Virus record (IMG/VR): IMGVR_UViG_3300037071_005240
Coordinates: 1 to 37,636 of that record
Strand: one strand, 5' to 3'
Length of the DNA: 37,636 nt
From: a virus
Below the pieces are notes generated by a model that saw nothing but the letters and a program-made list of their open reading frames with translations, did no database searches and was not told the DNA's origin. Positions 17,182-23,236 of this stretch are shown here, in pieces (position 1 is the first letter of the stretch; the number at the start of each line of letters is the position of its first letter). A program made the translations under genes and the position numbers.

Positions 17182-17418
17182 TTAATTTTCGTCCCTGTCA
17201 TAAGATTCCTGATACCACTGTCGCTCACGTTCCCAATCCGCCTCATTCTCACGCTCGATCTGTTGGCGTCGCGCCTGGTTAGCTTGCTCGACGGCTCGTT
17301 CGTTTCGCTCGTTAATGATCCGGCTGTATTCCCGCGGCGTAATCTCAAAGATGGCACGAATAATCTGCTCCCCATCGCTCTCGCGACGGCTGACGCTCTC
17401 GACTCGAATAAATTGCAT
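17182..17418 (-). CDS. hypothetical protein with charged helix
   Basis: A 78-residue protein starting MQFIRVESVS. The start at 17418 was chosen because GGAAGGGC lies just upstream and it begins 1 base after the preceding stop; a longer reading would overlap that gene. The C-terminal 45 residues are an Arg/Glu/Gln helix (ERNERAVEQANQARRQQIE). Confidence 0.6.
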   Translation of the reverse strand: MQFIRVESVSRRESDGEQIIRAIFEITPREYSRIINERNERAVEQANQARRQQIERENEADWERERQWYQESYDRDEN

Positions 17419-17419
17419 G

Positions 17420-17635
17420 TTAGCCCTTCCCTTTCGGTTGCTGTTCCATTGCTCGTGCGGCATCGTAAATTGCCTTCGATAAAATCTTGGCCTCTCCTGG
17501 TGACAGGTGTAACAAAAGACCGTCGTATGAATCTTCCATGTTTCCGATAGAGATCATAAGAGATCGCTTTCGTTCTGAGTTGGTGACTACACCTGTCGAA
17601 ACTAGGTAATGAGAAAACTTTTGTTGTTCCGGCAT
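17420..17635 (-). CDS. hypothetical protein, 71 aa
   Basis: A small protein (MPEQQKFSHYLVSTG...) with LLLHLSPGEAKILSKAIYDA as its best-defined helix-loop-helix. It starts behind the recurrent leader AAATTTAGGAGAAAATTAAA. No family is recognised. Confidence 0.6.
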   Translation of the reverse strand: MPEQQKFSHYLVSTGVVTNSERKRSLMISIGNMEDSYDGLLLHLSPGEAKILSKAIYDAARAMEQQPKGKG

Positions 17636-17647
17636 TTTAATTTTCTC

Positions 17648-17857
17648 CTAAATTTTTAAAGAAAAATTTCTCGCTTCGTGCTGGCGCTTTAGATACAACT
17701 TCCAATATCCCTGGGCTATCTTGTGATCACGTCCCCATAAAAATCTGGCATATCGCCAACGTCTAAACGCCAACTCGACCCGATGCCAAACAATATTTCC
17801 CTGGCTGAAATGAAACTCCGGTGCGGTATCCAAGATACTCTTTGGCGGCTGATTCAT
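17648..17857 (-). CDS. small basic hypothetical protein below the RNA element
   Basis: A 69-residue protein (MNQPPKSILDTAPEFHF...) with a strongly basic, aromatic middle (FRRWRYARFLWGRDHK), possibly nucleic-acid binding. AGGA five bases before the ATG at 17857 supports this start; an ATG at 17869 would add four residues. The structured-RNA candidate at 17875-17999 lies directly upstream, so this gene may be regulated by it. Confidence 0.6.
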   Translation of the reverse strand: MNQPPKSILDTAPEFHFSQGNIVWHRVELAFRRWRYARFLWGRDHKIAQGYWKLYLKRQHEARNFSLKI

Positions 17858-17874
17858 GTCGATCCTCATTTCTT

Positions 17875-17999
17875 AAAAATTTTCACATTTGTCGGATTGC
17901 TGTGCTACGGTTCTTGCACCATCACACGCTAGTCTTTCGACCCTTCAGCGCAGAGACTTACGAAATCTCATCTTCAATCCGACAAATCTAAAAACTTTT
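17875..17999 (-). ncRNA. candidate structured RNA, four-way junction
   Basis: Between two minus-strand genes, 13 bases (17887-17899, ATTTGTCGGATTG) pair perfectly with 17975-17987. After a one-pair gap, pairing continues outward for 11 pairs to 17876/17999. On the minus strand the interior folds into three hairpins: a 7-bp stem with loop CGU (17953-17969), a 4-bp stem capped by a GAAA tetraloop inside a 5-bp stem (17927-17951), and a stem with a GCAAGA loop (17902-17927). Each hairpin and the outer stem include G-U pairs that would be A-C mismatches on the plus strand. It does not match a tRNA. It could be a leader element of gene 17648-17857 or a free small RNA. Confidence 0.65.
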
Positions 18000-18007
18000 T
18001 ATTTTTA

Positions 18008-18178
18008 TTATTTAAATAACCCTATCGACAGCATCAAATCATACGCCTCTTGATAAGTAGAAAACTCGCCATTAAATTTCCAGCCGGACTGTTTGTTAGA
18101 CCACGACCAAAGCTGAAACTTACCGCTGGCCTTTGCGTCAATCTGGTATTTAACTCCCCTGCTATCCGTAAATTTCAT
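18008..18178 (-). CDS. small hypothetical protein, 56 aa
   Basis: Starts MKFTDSRGVKYQIDAKA and ends LMLSIGLFK with TAA at 18008-18010. It has several Trp and Lys residues (LWSWSNKQSGWKFNGEF), giving a compact beta-like look. It fills the gap between the RNA element and the gene at 18205. No family is recognised. Confidence 0.6.
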   Translation of the reverse strand: MKFTDSRGVKYQIDAKASGKFQLWSWSNKQSGWKFNGEFSTYQEAYDLMLSIGLFK

Positions 18179-18204
18179 GGCTCTATCTCCAATCTAAAAA
18201 CCTT

Positions 18205-18426
18205 TTATTTTGTTCTCAAAACAGGTAAAACTTTTATCCGCACATCATCCGTAACCTCTAAGCTCATCGGAATGTGATGATCGCCCTTCGAGTAAACAAA
18301 GCCTGGATTGCTGTCGCGCTTGATGGTACAGGTAAAGTTGTAGCCATTTTTCCTTAAAAAATATAACGCTGGACGATAAGACATATTTTCAATTTGTTGT
18401 TCAATCGGTAGGCTGGCGTCTAACAT
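18205..18426 (-). CDS. hypothetical protein, 73 aa
   Basis: MLDASLPIEQQIENM... with a beta-rich centre (FTCTIKRDSNPGFVYSKGD). The leader AAAATTTTAGGAGAAAATC and an upstream hairpin precede the ATG. No family is recognised. Confidence 0.6.
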   Translation of the reverse strand: MLDASLPIEQQIENMSYRPALYFLRKNGYNFTCTIKRDSNPGFVYSKGDHHIPMSLEVTDDVRIKVLPVLRTK

Positions 18427-18449
18427 GATTTTCTCCTAAAATTTTATTT

Positions 18450-18487
18450 TTCAGCCGGAAAATTTATCCCTAAACTTTCCGGCTGAA
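18450..18487 (-). other. 12-bp stem-loop upstream of a gene leader
   Basis: TTCAGCCGGAAA (18450-18461) pairs exactly with TTTCCGGCTGAA (18476-18487). On the minus strand it is followed by an A/T leader and AGGAG before the ATG at 18426, and not by a T-run. It therefore resembles the hairpin-plus-leader units at 4201 and 34194 more than a standard terminator. Confidence 0.6.
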
Positions 18488-18586
18488 TTATTCGGTTAGC
18501 TCACTTGTCTGGGACGTTCTCTGTTTTCGGTCGGAAAAAATGTCTAAAGACACCCATGTTGAAAACTTTTTCTGTGTCCCTGGCAA

Positions 18587-18982
18587 TCAGGCGATACTCC
18601 AACCCTCACTTTTAATCCCCTTCCCTTCTAAGAAACTCTCGAATCTCTTTACCAACTGGTAGGTTTCACTGTCCACACACGCATCTGATTCACAAGACTG
18701 ATAGAGAAAACAACCTACTGCACCCAACAGTCTCGTATCGGAAATTTTTTCGTCCCAAGTTACTTGGCTGTCAGAAACTTTGCGGCATTCGGCAACAAAC
18801 GCATCTAGCTCGACCGCATCAGTTGTTTCGTTATAGCGGTAATCAACAGATTCGACATTTAACCTAGCCATCTTTTCGGCAAAATCAGGCACGCTCACAG
18901 GTGTTCCCGCACACTGATATTTCTCAATGACTCTTTGGGCGACGATCCCGATGAGTTTGGCACTACAAACAAATGCGCTCAT
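18587..18982 (-). CDS. conserved-looking phage protein, 131 aa
   Basis: An N-terminal helix (MSAFVCSAKLIGIVAQRVIE), a middle YRYNETTDAVELDAF and a YQSCES segment near residue 93. This layout resembles small accessory proteins that recur in phages, but I cannot name the family. AAAAAGGAATCAG precedes the ATG. Confidence 0.65.
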   Translation of the reverse strand: MSAFVCSAKLIGIVAQRVIEKYQCAGTPVSVPDFAEKMARLNVESVDYRYNETTDAVELDAFVAECRKVSDSQVTWDEKISDTRLLGAVGCFLYQSCESDACVDSETYQLVKRFESFLEGKGIKSEGWSIA

Positions 18983-19015
18983 TTTCTGATTCCTTTTTCT
19001 GTGAAATAAAAATTT

Positions 19016-19303
19016 TTATTCCGGCATATCGAAAACTGTAACCCAAACCTCTCGACAGTACCAAGCATCTTTGCCCTTCAAACGCCCGCCTTCATAGCGG
19101 CTCATACGAGCAAAAGTCCAGCCAATGTGCTTTGTCCCCTCTGGCGTATCGACATAAACTTTACTTTCGCAGCGTCCCCATTCCTTCTGTAAAGCTCGAA
19201 ACAAAACGCCCAAATTATCCGTGTTCGTTTCTTCGATGGCTGATTCACCGTAAATGTGATTTTCAGTCCGATTGACATAAGTTTCTTGAATGTGAAATGG
19301 CAT
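19016..19303 (-). CDS. hypothetical protein, 95 aa
   Basis: MPFHIQETYVNRTENHIYGE... with an EGTKHIGWTFARMSRYEG segment and an aromatic C-terminus (AWYCREVWVTVFDMPE). It has its own promoter at 19351-19379. It looks like a compact alpha/beta protein with no recognised family. Confidence 0.65.
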   Translation of the reverse strand: MPFHIQETYVNRTENHIYGESAIEETNTDNLGVLFRALQKEWGRCESKVYVDTPEGTKHIGWTFARMSRYEGGRLKGKDAWYCREVWVTVFDMPE

Positions 19304-19350
19304 TTCTATTTTATCTCTCTAGTTCTTGCTTTTTCCTGACCACTGACTAC

Positions 19351-19379
19351 ATAGTATCATGCATTATCCGGCTTGTCAA
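19351..19379 (-). promoter_or_regulatory. sigma-70 promoter inside the 3' end of a gene
   Basis: On the minus strand TTGACA (19374-19379), 17 bases, TACTAT (19351-19356), driving 19016-19303. The spacer starts AGCCGGATAA, shared with the promoter at 20301. The -35 region lies in the last codons of gene 19357-19617. Confidence 0.85.
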
Positions 19380-19617
19380 TAGGCAAGACTAAATTCGTTT
19401 TTGTAGCGACTCTTTTGGCCTTTCGCATCTTCATCGCATGACGCAATCGCATCTCTCCTACTACTGCGCCCGCAGTTTGTCCGATAATATTTTCTATGTC
19501 GTTCAAATCTGCGTCTGGATACTGAGCGTGGAAATCTCGAATCAAAATATCGACTCGATCTGAAAGTATGTCACCTGGGAAGTGAGTTGCTCCGTACTCG
19601 TTATAGAGTCTGTACAT
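19357..19617 (-). CDS. hypothetical protein, 86 aa
   Basis: MYRLYNEYGATHFPGDIL... has an acidic helical N-terminal half (DIENIIGQTAGAVVGEM), then a basic helix (RLRHAMKMRKAKRVATK). Its final codons overlap a promoter. It starts 2 bases after the HTH gene stop, so it is probably co-transcribed with it. Confidence 0.6.
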   Translation of the reverse strand: MYRLYNEYGATHFPGDILSDRVDILIRDFHAQYPDADLNDIENIIGQTAGAVVGEMRLRHAMKMRKAKRVATKTNLVLPIDKPDNA

Positions 19618-19619
19618 TT

Positions 19620-19997
19620 TTATAGCATCTCCAGAAAAGAAATTAAATTTTCAATCTGCTCTGAGGAAAATCCGGTTTTCTTGGCGGCGTTTCTAATTTC
19701 TTTCAGCCCATAGGATTTCCCTTCTCCATTCTCTTTACCATAGCTCACGACTTGCTCGATTTTTGTGCCACTATATAACATAGCTCTGCGCCGCGGTAGT
19801 TGGGTATCTGTATCTCCAGTTGTCGTATCTACTCCTAGCTTTCGATAGATATTTCTCAGGTTCCAGCGCACCGTTGCATACGGCATGTTCATTTCGTGGG
19901 CAATTTGGCTGTTTGTCCGGTTCAGGCAAAGCAATCTATATATCTCTATCTCTTTGCCCTCTAAAGTATCTCTTAAATCATGGGTAATTGTTTTCAT
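19620..19997 (-). CDS. LuxR-type HTH regulator
   Basis: A 125-residue protein. Residues 12-58 (EGKEIEIYRLLCLNRTNSQIA, NMPYATVRWNLRNIYRKLGV) are a clear LuxR/GerE-type helix-turn-helix. The C-terminal part (GLKEIRNAAKKTGFSSEQIENLI) may form a second small helical domain. It lies in an operon with the genes on either side and is a likely regulator of the nearby repeated promoters. Compare the + strand HTH gene at 7546-7839. Confidence 0.75.
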   Translation of the reverse strand: MKTITHDLRDTLEGKEIEIYRLLCLNRTNSQIAHEMNMPYATVRWNLRNIYRKLGVDTTTGDTDTQLPRRRAMLYSGTKIEQVVSYGKENGEGKSYGLKEIRNAAKKTGFSSEQIENLISFLEML

Positions 19998-20251
19998 TTT
20001 GCATCCCCTAGAAACTCGTCTATCTTAAATTTCGCCCACTCTAAAATGGCTTCTTCTGTTTTCAAGACGCTGCTTTGCGGCTGCGTATCCCCTTTGTAAG
20101 TCCAAAACCCCTTATAATATCTCTTTTCGGCTATCGTAACCGGACGAATCGAGATCATGTGACCCCGATGCCTATATATCTTTATAGGCTCTCGAAATCC
20201 CGTACTCTTTTTGTTTCCCCCACTCAGCCACGACTTGATTATCTCTAGCAT
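19994..20251 (-). CDS. hypothetical protein, 85 aa
   Basis: MLEIIKSWLSGGNKK... has a basic strand-rich middle (IKIYRHRGHMISIRPVTIAEK) and ends in an acidic helix. It is the first gene behind the promoter at 20301-20329 and overlaps the HTH gene by 4 bases. No family is recognised. Confidence 0.65.
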   Translation of the reverse strand: MLEIIKSWLSGGNKKSTGFREPIKIYRHRGHMISIRPVTIAEKRYYKGFWTYKGDTQPQSSVLKTEEAILEWAKFKIDEFLGDAK

Positions 20252-20300
20252 TTTCTAAGTTCTTTCTCTAGTTCTGGCTTATATCCTTCGCACTAACTAC

Positions 20301-20329
20301 ATAGTACCAGACTTTATCCGGCTTGTCAA
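20301..20329 (-). promoter_or_regulatory. sigma-70 promoter for the HTH operon
   Basis: On the minus strand TTGACA (20324-20329), 17 bases, TACTAT (20301-20306). From TTGACAAGCCGGATAA and again over TACTATGTAGT it is nearly identical to the promoter at 19351, which suggests recent duplication or a shared operator. Confidence 0.88.
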
Positions 20330-20348
20330 CCGGCAATCAAAACAAAAA

Positions 20349-20367
20349 CCCGACCAAACTGGTCGGG
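20349..20367 (-). terminator. rho-independent terminator (minus)
   Basis: CCCGACCA (20349-20356) pairs with TGGTCGGG (20360-20367). On the minus strand TTTTTGTTTT follows. It ends the transcript carrying gene 20396-20704 just upstream of the next promoter. Confidence 0.9.
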
Positions 20368-20395
20368 CTTGCTTACTTTTTATAAATAAAAAATT

Positions 20396-20704
20396 TTATT
20401 TTTTGAGAAGTTTTTCGATTCTCAGTCTTACCACTTCTGAATCTTCTGTCGCTGACACACTGGCAGCTTTGATAGCTTCTTCTCGTTCGGCCTCCATCGC
20501 TGAAAATATATCGCTGATCATGAGATGGTTTATCCCTGGCTTCCACCCGAATGAAAGATTACGAAGTTCTTCCATTTGATCGAAGCGATAGGCAACTAGA
20601 AACACATGCAAAAAATCATATAAATATCTTTCCGCAATTTTTAATTCTTTTTCACTATCCATATCTTCAATCAAGCCAATAATTTTATGGATATATCTCT
20701 CCAT
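20396..20704 (-). CDS. helical hypothetical protein, 102 aa
   Basis: MERYIHKIIGLIEDMDSEKE... is a helical protein ending VVRLRIEKLLKK. The start at 20704 was chosen for the TGATG overlap with the preceding small gene and an AGGGGG ribosome site; MVMERY at 20710 is possible. No family is recognised. Confidence 0.6.
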   Translation of the reverse strand: MERYIHKIIGLIEDMDSEKELKIAERYLYDFLHVFLVAYRFDQMEELRNLSFGWKPGINHLMISDIFSAMEAEREEAIKAASVSATEDSEVVRLRIEKLLKK

Positions 20705-20793
20705 CACCATCCCCCTAACATCATCCACATCAGACCGGCGACAATCACCGCACCCAATCCAAAGCAAAGTAGAAACTCAATAAAATTTTTCAT
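20704..20793 (-). CDS. 29-aa membrane peptide
   Basis: MKNFIEFLLCFGLGAVIVAG followed by LMWMMLGGW: a single hydrophobic span. Its TGA overlaps the next ATG by one base and its ATG lies 2 bases after the preceding stop. The support is translational coupling only. Confidence 0.45.
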   Translation of the reverse strand: MKNFIEFLLCFGLGAVIVAGLMWMMLGGW

Positions 20794-20795
20794 TT

Positions 20796-20924
20796 TTATT
20801 TTTCTACGATATAGCCAAGTGCTTCGAGTTTGGCAACCCGCATCTCGACCTCATATTCGTGAATAGTCTCATAACACCAGTTCGACCATTCCGGCTTTTT
20901 ATATCTGATCGTTCGACCGTTCAT
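20796..20924 (-). CDS. small hypothetical protein, 42 aa
   Basis: MNGRTIRYKKPEWSNWCYET followed by a charged amphipathic helix ending EALGYIVEK. It starts 3 bases after the stop of the preceding gene. No family is recognised. Confidence 0.5.
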   Translation of the reverse strand: MNGRTIRYKKPEWSNWCYETIHEYEVEMRVAKLEALGYIVEK

Positions 20925-20927
20925 GGC

Positions 20928-21707
20928 TCAAATGTGACAGTCTACAACATACAAAGGCTGATCCGGCGCAAGCGACTCGACAAATTTCCACCACTCGACA
21001 TTGTAATCCGGCTGCTCATCACTCGACATACCAAACCAGCCCATCTCACCGCGGCCATGCCATTTACCTTCCAGATCAATAAAGGCATAGGTCAGGGCAT
21101 CAAAACTGCCATACTTGGCGACATACTGCTCTTTGCTTAAATCATTCAAGTCATTTACTTCATTTTGTTCCAGAAAAATAAAATTATTATCAAATAAACT
21201 TTTTCGCCACAGTTCCTCACCAACTACTTCCTTATCGGGAAGCGAGTGCCACCTGTCGTATCTCTGAGAAGCCCTATCCATCTCAGTTTGACGCATCGCA
21301 TCCCAATCAATATCTCCAGCCAAAGCAACGTCGGCTTTCCCCTCATCCGTGTTTGCTGGCGAAAAAGCGCCCCCCTCACCATTCCTTCCCTTTGCGTCCG
21401 GCTTGAGGGTAAAAGAACCAGACCAGCGCCCACCGATCACCCACCAGTCCCATTTGCTTCGGGGGTTCGTTATCCGGCCATAAATTCCTTCTTCGTTCTT
21501 TTTTGCTCCACTCCAACCATCAATAAAATCTTCGAAACTTTCCCCATCCCCATATTCTTCAAACTTTTTTTGGAGTTCGTCCATATCTTCCGGCACGAAT
21601 TCAGTGTATTCCTCAATTCCGGTACACTCATATTCGTGATAGGGCATCAAGACTTCGGCTAAGTTCTCATCGTCTTTGGCGGCAACCAATACGGTAAAGT
21701 GGCTCAT
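20928..21707 (-). CDS. conserved phage protein of the MSHFTVLV type
   Basis: A 259-residue protein. The opening MSHFTVLVAA, the block MPYHEYECTG near residue 21 and NPRSKWDWWVIGGRWSG near residue 81 match a protein family I have seen repeatedly in phages. The family has no assigned function that I can name. It is acidic and probably cytoplasmic. Confidence 0.75.
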   Translation of the reverse strand: MSHFTVLVAAKDDENLAEVLMPYHEYECTGIEEYTEFVPEDMDELQKKFEEYGDGESFEDFIDGWSGAKKNEEGIYGRITNPRSKWDWWVIGGRWSGSFTLKPDAKGRNGEGGAFSPANTDEGKADVALAGDIDWDAMRQTEMDRASQRYDRWHSLPDKEVVGEELWRKSLFDNNFIFLEQNEVNDLNDLSKEQYVAKYGSFDALTYAFIDLEGKWHGRGEMGWFGMSSDEQPDYNVEWWKFVESLAPDQPLYVVDCHI

Positions 21708-21752
21708 TTTTCTTTTCTTTCTTTTTCTGAATAATTTAATTTTTTATTTTAA

Positions 21753-21863
21753 CTAGAACCAGCCAAACAGCTTCTTGCGGCGTCGGCTCCCAAATAGCTT
21801 AAACTTGCCGCTGCTTCGTTTCCTGTTTCTCGTCCATTTCTTTGTCCAACTGTAGCGTGCCAT
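21753..21863 (-). CDS. 36-aa highly basic protein overlapping another gene
   Basis: MARYSWTKKWTRNRKRSSGK followed by FKLFGSRRRKKLFGWF. Fourteen of 36 residues are Arg or Lys and none is acidic. It starts inside gene 21799-22014 in another frame, behind GAGGGATAAAA, and continues past that gene's stop. The strong bias and ribosome site favour real coding; a DNA- or membrane-interacting peptide is possible. Confidence 0.5.
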   Translation of the reverse strand: MARYSWTKKWTRNRKRSSGKFKLFGSRRRKKLFGWF

Positions 21864-22014
21864 TTTTATCCCTCAGTTTCACTCGAACATCTTTAATACC
21901 TTCGGTTGTGTAGTAATCCACTTCGTCTGTAAACAAATCAAAATTTACTTCGAGAGTGCCTAATGCCCATATATCAACAAATCCACCATTTTTAAATGCA
22001 ATTTTCATTCTCAT
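21799..22014 (-). CDS. hypothetical protein, 71 aa
   Basis: MRMKIAFKNGGFVDIWALGT... is beta-rich with a charged C-terminal tail (KEMDEKQETKQRQV). Its last 65 bases are shared with the basic small gene at 21753-21863. A start at the third residue is equally possible. Confidence 0.6.
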   Translation of the reverse strand: MRMKIAFKNGGFVDIWALGTLEVNFDLFTDEVDYYTTEGIKDVRVKLRDKNGTLQLDKEMDEKQETKQRQV

Positions 22015-22017
22015 AAT

Positions 22018-22284
22018 CTAATAGAGATATTGCGAATAATCTGGCGGATCGATGGCGTCTATCGGCTCGACATCAAAATCATCTTCCTCATCGAGATCGC
22101 CATCAAAATCATCATCGAAAAAATCATCCTCATCTTCCAAGTCATCGCCAGGATCAAAATCTCCAAATGTATCCATAAAAACGGCTCCCATAGCGGTAAT
22201 ATCGTGAGCGATAATCTGATCGATCAAAGTATCGTCATCTTCTTCGTCCGGCAAATCGTATTCCCTATCCCATGTGAGAGGCAT
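22018..22284 (-). CDS. very acidic small protein
   Basis: An 88-residue protein dominated by Asp and Glu (for example DDLEDEDDFFDDDFDG), ending DPPDYSQYLY. It overlaps the amidoligase gene by 20 bases. Acidic proteins of this kind can be DNA mimics or client peptides. Its place directly behind an amidoligase makes a peptide-substrate role conceivable but unproven. Confidence 0.6.
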   Translation of the reverse strand: MPLTWDREYDLPDEEDDDTLIDQIIAHDITAMGAVFMDTFGDFDPGDDLEDEDDFFDDDFDGDLDEEDDFDVEPIDAIDPPDYSQYLY

Positions 22285-23161
22285 AAACTTTTTCCTTTTC
22301 TTTATTTTCTCGATAAATTTTCCGGTAAAAATCCCGCATATCTCGAAGCAAAAACTTATCCCCTGTTTCCATCGATTCTCGAAGCTGGCTTTCGGTTAGC
22401 CCTAGTGTTTTGTTCATACTTTCCCAGGTTGATATACCTTCTAAAACCAGACTGTCCTTAGCCCTGTTAATTAGCTGCTGTGAGAGAACAAGCCAATTTT
22501 TGATTTCCTCATAATCGAATGTGCCTTGATGTTGGCGAAACTCGATTGTGCGGTATTTATTGATCGCACAAACGTTTACCTTATGGTGTCTTGCAGACGG
22601 AAAACTCGTTTTATTTTTAGTTCTTTGGGTATCCTCAAATTCTTTGGCTATCTGGTAGGCTTGATAGAAGAACGGCTTGTCTAAGATATATGTCCAACCA
22701 ATTCCACCTTCCTTGATCAGAGAATGAGCAAAATCGCTCTCATCTCCCCTTCGTGATTCGTCAAATAAAAAATCTAAAACTTTTTCATACTTTCCATACA
22801 ACCGGAGTAGGTTAATCACACTTCGTCCGGTGTAATCCGCCACACTCCAGTGAATGTGAAAGCCACAACTCTGATCGGTTTGAAATCCCATCCGGTTCAA
22901 AACTGCACAAACTTTCTTAACCTGATGAAATCCTTTCTCGCCAGAAAGAATCGGAGAAATAATCTCGACCGGATAGAGTTGCTTGATCGTGCTGTCAAAT
23001 CCGATTGTCCATTTCTGAACCCCTGCCGAATAACTATCTCCAAGACTGGTAGGAATTCTTTCCTGCTCTAATGCTTCTACAATTTCCAGTCGAGAGAATC
23101 CAAATCCTTCCAGTTCGATTCCAAACTCTCTCTTGTCATCAAAAAAAGCTCTATATGCCAT
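22265..23161 (-). CDS. amidoligase-family enzyme
   Basis: A 298-residue protein of the amidoligase (COOH-NH2 ligase) fold. Seen in order: REFGIELEGFG, a WTIGFDSTI segment, PVEIISPIL, QSCGFHIHWSV and TIEFRQHQGTFDYEEI with a following tryptophan. Family members form amide bonds between carboxylates and amines using ATP; in mobile elements they are proposed to modify peptides or cell-wall material. The start at 23161 was chosen because AAAAGGAATCG lies just before it; an ATG at 23179 would add six residues. Confidence 0.85.
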   Translation of the reverse strand: MAYRAFFDDKREFGIELEGFGFSRLEIVEALEQERIPTSLGDSYSAGVQKWTIGFDSTIKQLYPVEIISPILSGEKGFHQVKKVCAVLNRMGFQTDQSCGFHIHWSVADYTGRSVINLLRLYGKYEKVLDFLFDESRRGDESDFAHSLIKEGGIGWTYILDKPFFYQAYQIAKEFEDTQRTKNKTSFPSARHHKVNVCAINKYRTIEFRQHQGTFDYEEIKNWLVLSQQLINRAKDSLVLEGISTWESMNKTLGLTESQLRESMETGDKFLLRDMRDFYRKIYRENKEKEKVYASHMG

Positions 23162-23213
23162 CGATTCCTTTTCTTTCATAGTTCCAGAATAACACCAGAA
23201 GTTCTCCCTGTCT

Positions 23214-23230
23214 ATTATCTAGCTTGCTAA
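23214..23230 (-). promoter_or_regulatory. TTAGCAAGCnnGATAAT box
   Basis: On the minus strand TTAGCAAGCTAGATAAT. It is closely similar to the box at 35681-35697 and to the start of the promoters at 19351 and 20301. It lies between the endolysin gene and the amidoligase start. No good -10 follows at 17 bases, so it may be an operator. Confidence 0.45.
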
Positions 23231-23236
23231 GATTCC

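Noticed and set aside
17887-17987. tRNA or tmRNA at the structured element
   Set aside because: The arms have the wrong sizes, there is no TTCRA T-loop and no CCA-type end, and the closing stem is 13 bp.
17875-17999. phi29-like packaging RNA or hammerhead ribozyme
   Set aside because: The conserved core bases of a hammerhead are incomplete, and the phage uses a family A polymerase with no sign of protein-primed replication.
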